A stretch of DNA of 64,000 bases from Ancylomarina subtilis (GTDB lineage Bacteria; Bacteroidota; Bacteroidia; Bacteroidales; Marinifilaceae): contig NZ_SHKN01000001.1 in NCBI RefSeq assembly GCF_004217115.1, positions 1,677,781 to 1,741,780 on the forward strand. Direction: 5' to 3'. Shown here one piece after another: positions 1 to 9,250 of this stretch (position 1 is its first letter; each line of letters opens with the position of its first letter). The position numbers and the translations under genes were made by a program. The notes under the pieces are model-generated. The model worked only from the letters and a program-made list of their open reading frames with translations. It searched no databases and was not told the DNA's origin.

Positions 1-584
1 TTTGCCGAACTATTTGAATTATGAAATACAAATCGACCATCCTCAATGTCGGTGACTTTAAAATACAAATTCCCCCAAGGATCGTTTTCACAAAATTGAA
101 GAATCACCAGTTTGGGATTATACAACTGTCCAAATTCGTAGTATCGCCTTATTTGTTGAGTCAGCGCCCAACCCGACACACTCAAATTAATTACATTATA
201 TCGATCATTCAACTTTTGATCCAACACAGTAGGATATTCCTCATTATCATTAACACCTTGCCCAAATGAATAGGAATCACCTAAAACAACGATATTATCT
301 TTGTCATATACATTCGAAACACTCAAAGCTTTTCCGCGCGAGTGTTCCTCATTGGTTGTATAGGTAAATTTCCACCTACCCGGCATTTCATTCGTTATCA
401 CCTCATTTTTGGGCCAAATGATGCCATATTTCTCAGAATATTTTACTCTGGGCCCCATTATCACTTGAGGATAAAAATTGCGAACCAAAACTTCACCTAA
501 TACAGAAATTATAACGACTGTAAAAACACCTGTTAACAGTATAAATAAAACTCTTCTTCTTAAGCTTAATTCTTTTTTAACCAT
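1..584 (-). CDS. SGNH-hydrolase-like membrane-anchored protein, partial (C-terminus beyond window)
   Basis: The minus strand is open from ATG at 584 to the window edge, about 194 codons with no stop. Residues 11-32 form a hydrophobic segment (signal anchor), so the rest probably faces the periplasm. Residues 102-104 are the GDS of SGNH block I (GDSYSFGQG), a conserved Gly sits in NLSVSG (block II), and END at 166-168 fits block III (GxND). The catalytic Asp/His block lies beyond the edge. In capsule loci such proteins often act as O-acyl esterases or acetyltransferases of the polymer. It starts 11 bp after the dehydratase gene and is the last visible gene of the capsule operon. The fold is fairly sure; the substrate is unknown. 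Confidence 0.6.
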   Translation of the reverse strand, partial: MVKKELSLRRRVLFILLTGVFTVVIISVLGEVLVRNFYPQVIMGPRVKYSEKYGIIWPKNEVITNEMPGRWKFTYTTNEEHSRGKALSVSNVYDKDNIVVLGDSYSFGQGVNDNEEYPTVLDQKLNDRYNVINLSVSGWALTQQIRRYYEFGQLYNPKLVILQFCENDPWGNLYFKVTDIEDGRFVFHNSNSSA

Positions 585-595
585 TTTCTTGTATT

Positions 596-2719
596 TTAAC
601 GATTTCTTAAGTCGTGATTATTTAATAAACTAGGATCTATCAGTTTTTCTTTTCTAAGTTTCACAATGCTAGTCCTATTCACTTCAACAGGCGTTTCTTT
701 TTTAGTTAGCCCATTCATATTGGATCGTCTCCTATTCAAAGTATCTGAATTTAAAGCTTGAGTTCCCTTTTCTTTGGATTCTATTTTCGGATTTGAAAAA
801 AGTAATAATTCATCTTCGGTTTTGTGATTGGTCGCATCTAACAATTCGTAAACAGAATTCTTCGATATGAACTCAGGGATCAATTCCTTCATTCTGGCTA
901 CGATCATCTCATTGTTTTCAACATTCAAATAATACAGAATTTTAGAAATGGCCGTATTCACTTCAGCATATTTATGAGGTCTGACCTGACCAATCATGAT
1001 TTTATCATTGTGCGTAGGCAGCGTATTTTCATTAGTTGCCAGCAACTCTTCATACAATTTCTCACCTGGTCGCAGTCCTGTAAAATGGATCTGAATATCC
1101 ACATTCAGTTTTAAGCCCGCCAAACGAATCATTTTCTTAGCTAAATCGAGGATTTTAACAGGTTCTCCCATATCAAAAACAAAGATCTCTCCTCCACGCC
1201 CCATGCATCCTGCTTCTAAAACTAACTGACAAGCCTCAGGAATAGTCATAAAATAACGGGTGATATCCGGGTGAGTTACCCGTACAGGTCCACCTTGTTC
1301 AATTTGCTTTTTAAACAAAGGAACAACTGACCCATTGGATCCTAAAACATTCCCAAAACGAGTCGTAATAAATGCGGTCTGAATATCACCACGCTGAGCC
1401 AAAGATTGAATATAAATTTCACATATTCGCTTTGAAGCCCCCATCACATTTGTTGGATTTACAGCCTTATCTGTCGAAATCATGACAAATTTCTCAATAC
1501 CAAATTCAACGGATAAATCTGCCAAAATTTTAGTTCCACCCACATTTACGTTCAAAGCCTCATAAGGATTATCTTCCATCAATGGAACATGTTTATATGC
1601 TGCGGCATTAAAGACAATTTCAGGGGTAAAATGTTCAAAAATTCTTCTCATTCGTACCGAATTTGAGATGTCTCCAATCACCAATTCAAATGATGCTTTT
1701 TTGTATTTGGAATTAAGTTCCTGTTCCAAGTCATATAATGCAGATTCAGCCTGATCCAGAAGAACTAATTTGCCAATAGGAAATCGAAGTAACTGTCGCA
1801 CAATTTCAGACCCAATGGAACCTGCCGCCCCTGAAACCAAAATTGTTTTACCAATTAAACTCTGACTAATTCGTTGCAAATTCAATTGAATTTCGTCTCG
1901 TCCTAAAAGGTCTTCAATTTTTACATCTCTAACATTTTTTGCAGGCATCTTACCATCAATCCAGTCATCAAATGCTGGTAATACTTTTACCTCCCAATTA
2001 TTTTCTAAACAAAGCTCCGTTATTTCACTAATTTTCTCTTTCCTCATTTTAGACACAGCCAAAACAAGCATCGTCACCCCTTTTTTCATCCCATTTTTCA
2101 GGGCTTTAGGAAAACTGCTCACCTGAATGTCTCTCAAATGGGTAGCCCATTTATTTTTATCATCATCTACAAAACCAACAACTTCGTAATTCTCTTTTCT
2201 TTCTTTATTCAAAATTTCCAAAGCCAATAATCCCAGGTCACCTGCACCATAAATTATGGTTTTCTTAGTCTTTTCAACCTTTGAGAGATAAGCATATACT
2301 TCCCTTACCAATAGTCGAAAACCTGTGAGAAAAAATAAAGAGAATATAAACTGTAAAACTAAAACGAGATAAGGGACATGTATCACCCCTCCATCAAATA
2401 CTTGATTAATGAAATCGAATATGAAAAGTAAGACAACCGCGCTGAAAGTCGTGTAAATCAAACGAATCAATTCACGAAGCTCGGTATGTCGGATAACCCC
2501 TTTATACGAACTGAAAATCAGAAAACAAAATGCGTAAACTCCTATACAACATCCTCCTGCAACCAAAAAATCCCAGACGCTTATATTGGGCAAATTGAAA
2601 TTCAGACGAACGACATAAGCTATAATAAAAGCAAAAGACACCAGAAATAGATCAATGACAAAGATCCACCATGGGGAAAGAATACGTCTATTAAATAAAT
2701 CAAACAACTTTTTTTTCAT
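596..2719 (-). CDS. FlaA1/CapD/PglF-type nucleotide-sugar 4,6-dehydratase (membrane form)
   Basis: This 707-residue protein matches the long membrane-bound FlaA1/CapD/WbpM/PglF family, which converts UDP-GlcNAc to the UDP-4-keto-6-deoxy sugar. About four transmembrane helices occupy residues 10-125. A first Rossmann-like domain has GAGDLG near 155. A second NAD-binding domain has SGAAGSIGSE near 293-303, then STDKAVNP near 416 followed by MGASKR, where Met replaces the usual SDR Tyr, as is normal in this family. I chose ATG 2719; a TTG 66 nt upstream would add an unlikely N-terminus. The 3' end is a low-complexity basic tail. With the aminotransferase and acetyl/formyl transferases nearby it should make a 4-amino-4,6-dideoxy sugar. 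Confidence 0.9.
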   Translation of the reverse strand: MKKKLFDLFNRRILSPWWIFVIDLFLVSFAFIIAYVVRLNFNLPNISVWDFLVAGGCCIGVYAFCFLIFSSYKGVIRHTELRELIRLIYTTFSAVVLLFIFDFINQVFDGGVIHVPYLVLVLQFIFSLFFLTGFRLLVREVYAYLSKVEKTKKTIIYGAGDLGLLALEILNKERKENYEVVGFVDDDKNKWATHLRDIQVSSFPKALKNGMKKGVTMLVLAVSKMRKEKISEITELCLENNWEVKVLPAFDDWIDGKMPAKNVRDVKIEDLLGRDEIQLNLQRISQSLIGKTILVSGAAGSIGSEIVRQLLRFPIGKLVLLDQAESALYDLEQELNSKYKKASFELVIGDISNSVRMRRIFEHFTPEIVFNAAAYKHVPLMEDNPYEALNVNVGGTKILADLSVEFGIEKFVMISTDKAVNPTNVMGASKRICEIYIQSLAQRGDIQTAFITTRFGNVLGSNGSVVPLFKKQIEQGGPVRVTHPDITRYFMTIPEACQLVLEAGCMGRGGEIFVFDMGEPVKILDLAKKMIRLAGLKLNVDIQIHFTGLRPGEKLYEELLATNENTLPTHNDKIMIGQVRPHKYAEVNTAISKILYYLNVENNEMIVARMKELIPEFISKNSVYELLDATNHKTEDELLLFSNPKIESKEKGTQALNSDTLNRRRSNMNGLTKKETPVEVNRTSIVKLRKEKLIDPSLLNNHDLRNR

Positions 2720-2888
2720 AATATAATAAACTAACAAGGAAGAACATTTTTTTCCCTCAATAAGGGAGCATGCTGAAAAGAACAAAATCTATAATCCCAA
2801 ACAGAGTATCTGTCTGAATGACTACAAACGATGTCGAAATAGAGGGTAGAACAGAGTCTGATCTTATTATCAAACTCCGATGTATGTC

Positions 2889-4025
2889 TTAAAAATGAAA
2901 TATATTCTTTAGAGTTTTGCTTATACGAACCAAATCCTCTTCGGTCATATTACTTCCTGAAGGAAGACATAAACCATGCTTAAATAAATGCGACGAAACG
3001 CCCGTCATATAAACAGGGTAATCAGAAAACACGGGCTGCGAATGCATGGGTTTCCAAAGTGGACGAGATTCAATGTTTTCTTTTTCTAAAGCCAAATGAA
3101 TATCATCTCTTGTTATTCCACCAGTCATTTTAGGATCAACAACTATAGCTGTTAACCAATAATTGGAGAAAAAACTAGCATTCGGTTCCATTTGGAAATG
3201 GATTCCCGGCACATCCTTTAATAGGGATTTATACCAAGCATTTATCTCTCTTCGTTTTGTAACTCTATCGTCTAAAACTTCCATTTGTCCCCTACCAATA
3301 CCTGCAACAATATTACTCATCCGATAATTATAACCTATTTCGCTGTGCTGGTAGTGCAGGGCTTTATCTCGAGCTTGAGTGGCTAAGAAACGTGACTTCT
3401 CAATTAAATTCAAATCATCAGAAATAAGAGCTCCTCCTCCTGATGTAGTTATTATCTTATTTCCATTAAACGATAAAACACCCAACTTTCCCCAAGTTCC
3501 CATCATCTTATTTTCCAGTTTGGAACCCAAAGCTTCTGCTGCATCTTCAATTATCGGGATAGAATAAAAATCAGCAATATCATGAATCTCTTTCATTTTA
3601 GCTGGCATTCCATACAAGTGAACTGGTATGATTGCTTTAGGTTTAATCCCTTTTGCAATTCTATCCTCGATAGCCTCTTTGAGAGCCACGGGGCACATAT
3701 TCCATGTATCCATTTCAGAATCGACAAGCACAGGCTTTGCTCCAAGATAACAAATGGGGTTGATTGTTGCTGAAAAAGTAAAATCCTGAGCAATTACCTC
3801 ATCTCCTCTTCCCACACCAAGGAGTATTAAAGCTAAATGAAGGGCTGCCGTTCCGGCACTTAAAGCAGAAGCGTAGGCCGACTGAGTATAGGCAGCTATT
3901 GATTTCTCAAATTCATCTACGTTTTGCCCTAGTGGAGCAACCCAGTTCAGATCATATGCCTGCTGCACATAAGCCATTTCACGGCCTCCCATATGAGGTG
4001 ATGAAAGCCATATTCTATTCTGCAT
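2889..4025 (-). CDS. DegT/DnrJ/EryC1/StrS aminotransferase (PglE-like)
   Basis: A 378-residue, fold-type I PLP enzyme. The PLP Lys is K190 in SFNGNKIITTSGGG, a signature of PglE/PseC-like sugar 4-aminotransferases. IIEDAAEALGS near residues 158-168 is the usual Asp motif that contacts the pyridine nitrogen. It would aminate the 4-keto group made by the neighbouring dehydratase, using glutamate, giving a UDP-4-amino-4,6-dideoxy-HexNAc. ATG 4025 is the only good start. The 169-bp gap to the dehydratase gene shows no T-tailed terminator on this strand. Assignment to PglE rather than another sugar aminotransferase rests on motif and context. Confidence 0.9.
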   Translation of the reverse strand: MQNRIWLSSPHMGGREMAYVQQAYDLNWVAPLGQNVDEFEKSIAAYTQSAYASALSAGTAALHLALILLGVGRGDEVIAQDFTFSATINPICYLGAKPVLVDSEMDTWNMCPVALKEAIEDRIAKGIKPKAIIPVHLYGMPAKMKEIHDIADFYSIPIIEDAAEALGSKLENKMMGTWGKLGVLSFNGNKIITTSGGGALISDDLNLIEKSRFLATQARDKALHYQHSEIGYNYRMSNIVAGIGRGQMEVLDDRVTKRREINAWYKSLLKDVPGIHFQMEPNASFFSNYWLTAIVVDPKMTGGITRDDIHLALEKENIESRPLWKPMHSQPVFSDYPVYMTGVSSHLFKHGLCLPSGSNMTEEDLVRISKTLKNIFHF

Positions 4026-4076
4026 ACAAATAAGTTTAAACTAAGTAAAAATGAATCGAGTCAGATGGAAATTTCT

Positions 4077-5147
4077 TTATCCATTTCTTCTATATAATGG
4101 GAAAAATTCGCACTTCTCATCTAAAACACTGCTATTATTAAGGAGTTCTTGTTTTTTAGATTCTACAAGAATGTCATATATTTCAGGATTGTATATTTTT
4201 TTACCGACGTAAAAAGGTAAGATTCTTTGAGGAGCAAAGGCCTTTTTGTAATTGAATAAACTATCCATGGGTTTATATCCCCCACCAAGAATATAATCCA
4301 TTTTACCCGCATCAACTCCCCAATTAATGATTTGATATTTAATAAAATCATTGGGTCGATATTGAAAGGCATCGCTATCAGTTCCTGATAAAAATGAATA
4401 AATACGTTGATCAGAGATTAAAACCAAATCTGCTGACACAACTTTTTCATCTTTAATAGCAAGAAAATAAACAAAATTGCCTTTTAGCTTTTCATGGATC
4501 CGTTCAAAAAACTCTTTCTTAAAATAGTATTGGTTTTCAGCCTGCCGTCTATCCATTGTGGCATAATAGATATCAAGAAATGCATCAATATTTTCTCCGG
4601 TAAAATCTAATTCCAGGCTAATCCCACTCTTAAGCGCTTTTCGAACGTTATTTCTAACTTTAGCTTTGAATTCTTTCCAAATAGTATCTTTCCCCTTTCT
4701 TAAATCACAGACAACATTGTCATTATTGTATGAAATCTCTCCATTATACTGAACTCGACTCTGACTAAAAAGATCGAAGCGAATAAATTCACTAATCACA
4801 TTTTGTGAAACAGCCCAATCACTAAACTTTAAATAAAACTCTTCAATTAAAGATTCAAAATTTCCATTACCTATCTGATACAAGCCTCCATAACCATATG
4901 GCGAAATAATATCACTATATGAGATACCATCCATATTTATATTAAGATCCTCAGAAAGGCTTCTCAAACAAAAAGGGTATATAACCATTTGATCATCCTT
5001 AGAAACCACAGCACACATAGCATGAGAATAATCATCAAATAGATTAAGATAATCAGGATGAGCAAATATTTCTTTCCCCTCCCATTGCCTCCAAATATTT
5101 AACCAAGTCAAATAATCACCTTCTATTTTAGCCGAAAGTATTTTCAT
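4077..5147 (-). CDS. FemAB/GNAT-like acyltransferase
   Basis: A 356-residue protein resembling FemAB/BioF2-type double-GNAT acetyltransferases. The N-terminal half has an ISPYGYGGL block near residue 91, and the C-terminal half has a basic RNNVRKALKSG helix followed by YFLAIKDEKVVSADLVL, typical of the second GNAT domain. Relatives transfer aminoacyl groups (FemABX) or acyl groups in polysaccharide loci. Since it lies between a sugar aminotransferase and a PglD-like N-acetyltransferase, it may acylate the new amino sugar; this is inference. No signal peptide is visible, so it should act in the cytoplasm. Confidence 0.7.
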   Translation of the reverse strand: MKILSAKIEGDYLTWLNIWRQWEGKEIFAHPDYLNLFDDYSHAMCAVVSKDDQMVIYPFCLRSLSEDLNINMDGISYSDIISPYGYGGLYQIGNGNFESLIEEFYLKFSDWAVSQNVISEFIRFDLFSQSRVQYNGEISYNNDNVVCDLRKGKDTIWKEFKAKVRNNVRKALKSGISLELDFTGENIDAFLDIYYATMDRRQAENQYYFKKEFFERIHEKLKGNFVYFLAIKDEKVVSADLVLISDQRIYSFLSGTDSDAFQYRPNDFIKYQIINWGVDAGKMDYILGGGYKPMDSLFNYKKAFAPQRILPFYVGKKIYNPEIYDILVESKKQELLNNSSVLDEKCEFFPLYRRNG

Positions 5148-5235
5148 CTTATTTTTTTCAGATAATAATTACGTATTGTTTTTTGTTTCCTTACTAAAGA
5201 AACCGTTCTAAAAAAATATTAAATTGAAACCAATC

Positions 5236-5901
5236 CTATTTGGTTCTAATAGATTCTCCAAAAGGCCAAAATTTGTTATTAGCAGGTTCATAATACCTAA
5301 TAATTCGACCCGGATTTCCAACAACAATCGCGAAATCAGGCACGTCTCTTATAATCACAGCACCAGCACCAATGGTAGCCCAATTGCCGATCCTAATCCC
5401 CGGAAGTATTGTCGCTCCGGCACCTATTTGAGTCCCTTCTCCAACTTTCACATTTCCACATAAAGTGGCCTTGGGTGATATGTGCACAAAATCACCTAAA
5501 CTACATTCATGATCGATTGAAGCTCCTGAATTAAGAATAACGTGCGAACCTACAACACAATCAACCTGAAGAATAACATTATGAAAAACGACTGTTCCTT
5601 CACCAATTTTTACGGTTGGTGAAATGCACGAGGATGGGTGGCAGATTGATCCAAAAAGATTTTTAACCTCTTCGACTATCATTTTCCGGATTTTATTGTC
5701 GCCTATAGCCACAATCAGGGGATGATTATGATTCTTTATTTTATACTCTCCCAAGAAAGGTAAATTCTTTAAACCTTTAGAATCCGGATTATCATCAAAA
5801 ACCCCTCCCACTAATTCGTGGTTTGCTTCAATACATTCAGCGATGACTTTAGCATGTCCACTACCTCCGTACAATAAGTATTGTTTATTTTTAGTTACCA
5901 T
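5236..5901 (-). CDS. PglD/NeuD-family sugar N/O-acetyltransferase
   Basis: A 221-residue protein with the PglD/NeuD layout. An N-terminal nucleotide-sugar-binding domain opens with LLYGGSGHAKVIAE near residue 8, followed by a left-handed beta-helix of hexapeptide repeats (about residues 90-205). In the helix, LNSGASIDHECSLGDF contains the Asp-His-Glu region where PglD keeps its catalytic His. PglD acetylates the 4-amino group of UDP-4-amino-4,6-dideoxy-GlcNAc with acetyl-CoA. The ATG lies inside the end of the upstream sugar-transferase gene (11-bp overlap), so the two are probably translationally coupled, as pglC and pglD often are. Confidence 0.88.
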   Translation of the reverse strand: MVTKNKQYLLYGGSGHAKVIAECIEANHELVGGVFDDNPDSKGLKNLPFLGEYKIKNHNHPLIVAIGDNKIRKMIVEEVKNLFGSICHPSSCISPTVKIGEGTVVFHNVILQVDCVVGSHVILNSGASIDHECSLGDFVHISPKATLCGNVKVGEGTQIGAGATILPGIRIGNWATIGAGAVIIRDVPDFAIVVGNPGRIIRYYEPANNKFWPFGESIRTK

Positions 5902-6493
5902 ACCACTCCTCCATTATGTCTGAGTTTGCCGGACTTTCATCTTTACCTAGCAAAACATGAATAATTGTTTTGAATAATATCTTTAAATCGAGGCCAAAAC
6001 TGACGTGATCTACATAATAAATATCTAACCTAAATTTCTCATCCCAGGAAATTGCATCTCGCCCATTAACCTGCGCCCAACCTGTAATGCCCGGCTTTAA
6101 ATCATGTCGACGGGCCTGTTCTTTATTATATCGGGGTAAATATCTCATCACGAGCGGACGAGGACCAATTACACTGATATCCCCTTTTAACACATTTATG
6201 AGTTGCGGAAGCTCATCTATTGACGTTTTTCTGATTATTCTTCCTAAAGGCGTTAAGCGATCAGCATCAGGAAGTAAGTTTCCATCTGCATCCTTTTCAT
6301 CAGTCATGGTTTTAAATTTGATGATGCGAAAAGGTTTTTCATGAAGCCCCGATCGTTCTTGATAGAAAATCGGATTGCCATCCCCTCTAAGAGCAAGCAT
6401 TATGTACACAAATAAAAGAAGAGGCGAAAATAAAATAAGAAGAAACAATGCTAAAATAAAGTCCAAGACAGGCTTTATGAATGACACATACAT
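5891..6493 (-). CDS. PglC-like initiating sugar-1-phosphate transferase
   Basis: A 200-residue small phosphoglycosyl transferase. One N-terminal membrane segment (about residues 7-30) is followed by a basic Arg-rich region, FRIIKFKTM, the DELPQL loop preceded by KTSI, and VIGPRPL, then PGITGWAQVNGRD. These are the PglC/WcaJ core motifs; family members move a sugar-1-phosphate from UDP-sugar to undecaprenyl phosphate at the inner membrane face. I use ATG 6493 (MYVSFIKPVLDF), matching the usual PglC length; a TTG at 6553 would run into the upstream gene. It is one of two such transferases in the locus, the other at 7506-8126. Confidence 0.9.
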   Translation of the reverse strand: MYVSFIKPVLDFILALFLLILFSPLLLFVYIMLALRGDGNPIFYQERSGLHEKPFRIIKFKTMTDEKDADGNLLPDADRLTPLGRIIRKTSIDELPQLINVLKGDISVIGPRPLVMRYLPRYNKEQARRHDLKPGITGWAQVNGRDAISWDEKFRLDIYYVDHVSFGLDLKILFKTIIHVLLGKDESPANSDIMEEWYGN

Positions 6494-6536
6494 AATTAAA
6501 AATATTAATATTTTATTTGAATTCCATAACAAAAAT

Positions 6537-7454
6537 TTACAACAGGATATCAAAAACCTTTAAACGGTTTTCATCAATAAACTCCCTTATTGAATAAGCA
6601 TAATGGATCTTTTTTCTTAAATTATTAATCTTAATATCCCAGGTCAATGTACTTACAATGAGATAATCATCACACAACTCCATAATAGTTCCTTCTTTTA
6701 AGTGAGATTTCGAGGATAATATCTGCATTTCAAAAACCTTAAACTTTTCTTTATTATAAAAGAAAAATGCACCTGGACTAGGATTCAACCCCCTTACTAA
6801 ACAATAAATTTGATTAGCACTCAATGAATTCCATTTTATTCTCAAATCGTTTATTGTTGGATAAGAATAATAACTGGGAGATGCACCATTGACATTAAGA
6901 TAACTAAGTGTGTTTTTCTGTATTAAAGACACGACTTCAACCAATAAATCCGATCCAATAGAAGCCAATCGACTAAAAAGAGTTCCCGCTGTGTCAACAG
7001 GCAAAATTTCAACTTCCTTTTGTGCAATAATCCTCCCCTCGTCAATTTTACCGGACATCTGATGAACTGTAACACCCGTTTTCTTCTCTCCATTTATGAT
7101 ACACCACTTGGATGCATTAGGCCCCTTATATTGGGGTAGTAGAGAATCATGAAGATTGATAGCTGCTCTTTTTGCTAAGTTTAATATTTCTTCGGGAATG
7201 ATTAAATGAAAACCTGCAACTACAATTAAATCAAACTCAAGCTTCTTGAATAAATCATAAACATACTGACAGTTGATAAACCTTAAAGAATAACACTGTA
7301 AATGATTTTTTTTTGCAAAATCAGAAACAGAATATGTTTGAAAAACAGTATCATATTTGGTGACAACACCAACAATTTCAACCTCATCTGTACCAAGTAG
7401 CTTTTCCAAAGACCTTTGTCCAATTTCGTGTATGCCAAAAAAAAGAATTTTCAT
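6537..7454 (-). CDS. Sugar N-formyltransferase (methionyl-tRNA formyltransferase fold)
   Basis: A 305-residue protein of the N10-formyl-tetrahydrofolate-dependent formyltransferase fold. The catalytic Asn-His-Asp set is visible: NLHDSLLPQYKG supplies Asn and His, and KIDEGRI supplies Asp. HQMSGKIDEG replaces the IMQMDxGLDTG of true methionyl-tRNA formyltransferase. The C-terminal part lacks an obvious tRNA-binding domain match. Relatives such as WbkC, VioF and FdtF formylate 4-amino or 3-amino dideoxy sugars in surface polysaccharides, and the neighbouring dehydratase and aminotransferase would supply such a sugar. ATG 7454 (MKILFFG) is preferred to a TTG 9 nt upstream. Confidence 0.82.
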   Translation of the reverse strand: MKILFFGIHEIGQRSLEKLLGTDEVEIVGVVTKYDTVFQTYSVSDFAKKNHLQCYSLRFINCQYVYDLFKKLEFDLIVVAGFHLIIPEEILNLAKRAAINLHDSLLPQYKGPNASKWCIINGEKKTGVTVHQMSGKIDEGRIIAQKEVEILPVDTAGTLFSRLASIGSDLLVEVVSLIQKNTLSYLNVNGASPSYYSYPTINDLRIKWNSLSANQIYCLVRGLNPSPGAFFFYNKEKFKVFEMQILSSKSHLKEGTIMELCDDYLIVSTLTWDIKINNLRKKIHYAYSIREFIDENRLKVFDILL

Positions 7455-7505
7455 AAAAAACAAATCTTAGTACTCAGTTTAAGAGTAAATTCTACCTGAT
7501 TTGTA

Positions 7506-8126
7506 CTATTTAATTCCACCTCCCCTTTCATCATTTAAATCTTTTATAACTGATCTGGGATCAACACAGCTTCCGTCAGATAACAAGACCATTCTTATTG
7601 TTCTTAATAGAATTATACAATCATTTTTAAAAGTGATATCAGTGACATATTCAACATCCAAAGCCAATCTTGTGTCCCAGTCGAGAGTATTTCCCCCGTT
7701 GATCTGAGCTAAACCTGACATACCTGGTTTAACTGTATGCCTCAAATTTTCCTTTTTTGTATAATAAGGTAAATATCTGGGTAACAAGGGGCGTGGGCCA
7801 ATTATACTGATATCCCCTTTTAACACATTTATGAGTTGAGGAATTTCATCAAACGATAGTTTTCGTATGATTTTTCCTATAAAAGTCAAACGATCTTTAT
7901 CTGGTAATAAATCACCTGAACGATCTCTTTTATCTGTCATTGTTCTGAACTTGATGATCAAAAAATATTGACCTTTATAACCTGAACGCTCTTGTAAAAA
8001 AAATGGCCTATGGATACCTGTTAAAAGCAACAGGAAAAATATGATTAGAAAAATAGGTGAAAGTGCAATCAATAAGACAAACGCTATCGTAAAATCAAAT
8101 ATTGGCTTAAAATATCTTGAGTACAT
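7506..8126 (-). CDS. Second PglC-like sugar transferase
   Basis: A 206-residue paralogue of the transferase at 5891-6493. It has the N-terminal membrane helix (about residues 8-33), FLIIKFRTMTDK, SFDEIPQLINVLKG, SIIGPRPLLPRYLP, and PGMSGLAQINGGN. The last motif reads GGN where the other copy reads GRD, so the sugar specificity may differ. Two initiating transferases in one locus could mean two alternative first sugars, two polymers, or one inactive copy. The gene lies 13 bp downstream of the PLP-fold protein gene at 8140-9189. The family is sure; the individual role is not. Confidence 0.87.
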   Translation of the reverse strand: MYSRYFKPIFDFTIAFVLLIALSPIFLIIFFLLLLTGIHRPFFLQERSGYKGQYFLIIKFRTMTDKRDRSGDLLPDKDRLTFIGKIIRKLSFDEIPQLINVLKGDISIIGPRPLLPRYLPYYTKKENLRHTVKPGMSGLAQINGGNTLDWDTRLALDVEYVTDITFKNDCIILLRTIRMVLLSDGSCVDPRSVIKDLNDERGGGIK

Positions 8127-8139
8127 ACAAAATCATCAA

Positions 8140-9189
8140 CTATATTTTCAACAACTCATTATTCACAATTTGACTCATCCAAGATATATCAGAACCAGAA
8201 TAACGAAAATCAATTGGGAGAGATAACATCCTCTTTGAAAAACCGATCACATCATCATTCGCCACTTCATTTCTTATCTCCCAAAGCACTGTCGAATAAA
8301 TTTTATTCTTCTTTAATGCTTCTCTAATGGCATTTCTATCATGCATTGAGTTGAAGAGTAAAACAAGAGAAAAAGGTGATGCATGATTTTCACCTTTTAA
8401 AATCGTGCATTTTTCCTGAGATATAAGTTTAGCCAGCCTGATATAATTATCATATTTCTTTTGGATAATAGAAATCGGAATATTTTTGATCATTTCTTTG
8501 GAGACCGATGACAATGCCGGGCATTTACGACTACCTAATTTTTCTTCAGTACGACGAAATATCTCTAGAAATCCCTTTTTATCAACATTCCCTACAGAAT
8601 CTAAATACATTTTCTTCATATTCATTGCCAAACAACGATCTTTAGAAAGTTTAGAATGATCAGAATATGAGATGGGTTCTTCAATGCATGAAATATCATT
8701 TTTAGTCGACCACAGGATACCACCGTCTGGAATGGGTATTGTTTTCCTTAATGAAGCAACACACCAATCGGCATTGCTTTTATATGCCCAATCAGAGAAC
8801 AAATCATGTGAGTGATCCTCAATCACAGTAGCATCGATATCAGAATTATCCCGAAAATTTCGTAACCCAAAATAATTCATCCTTAATAGGACGTCTCCTT
8901 TCTGGAATTTGATCGTCTTTATTAAGGCATTGTCGTTTGCTAAAGGATAATCCGAATATAATACGACCTCAATACCTGTTGATTTGATCGAATCAATAAC
9001 TTCATAACAGTAGTATTCCGGGACAAAAAGTCTTTTCCAAAGCTTTATTTTCAGATGATATTTAATCAGTGCATTTATGGCACATCTGCCACAACCATAA
9101 TAATAAGCATTCTTGTGGCAAGAAATAAAATCGGTTTCTTTGGGAAATGTATAGGTATGAAAATTTGAACCAATTTCTTTAATGGTCAT
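8140..9189 (-). CDS. Divergent DegT-like PLP-fold protein
   Basis: A 349-residue protein that I read as a distant fold-type I PLP enzyme. GRCAINALIKYHL near residue 34 fits the phosphate-binding start of DegT proteins, VIEDHSHDLFSDW near 120-132 fits the Asp motif, and WCVASLRKTIPIPDGG near 142-157 holds a Lys where DegT enzymes carry the PLP Lys, followed by the usual Gly pair. The rest is divergent. Similar proteins occur in O-antigen and capsule loci and their substrates are mostly unknown. It could aminate a different sugar from the PglE-like enzyme, or have lost catalysis. Confidence 0.6.
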   Translation of the reverse strand: MTIKEIGSNFHTYTFPKETDFISCHKNAYYYGCGRCAINALIKYHLKIKLWKRLFVPEYYCYEVIDSIKSTGIEVVLYSDYPLANDNALIKTIKFQKGDVLLRMNYFGLRNFRDNSDIDATVIEDHSHDLFSDWAYKSNADWCVASLRKTIPIPDGGILWSTKNDISCIEEPISYSDHSKLSKDRCLAMNMKKMYLDSVGNVDKKGFLEIFRRTEEKLGSRKCPALSSVSKEMIKNIPISIIQKKYDNYIRLAKLISQEKCTILKGENHASPFSLVLLFNSMHDRNAIREALKKNKIYSTVLWEIRNEVANDDVIGFSKRMLSLPIDFRYSGSDISWMSQIVNNELLKI

Positions 9190-9250
9190 ATCTGGATTTA
9201 TTAATAATATCTAATTCCTACCTTCGAAATATTAAAAAGAACAATGCTTT

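Noticed and set aside
21-269. Plus-strand frame of 82 codons at the left edge
   Set aside because: It lies opposite the SGNH-like gene, which has clear motifs; the plus-strand frame has none.
2719-2785. N-terminal extension of the CapD-like protein from a TTG
   Set aside because: The extra 22 residues have no homologue-like features, and ATG 2719 gives the standard N-terminal membrane start.
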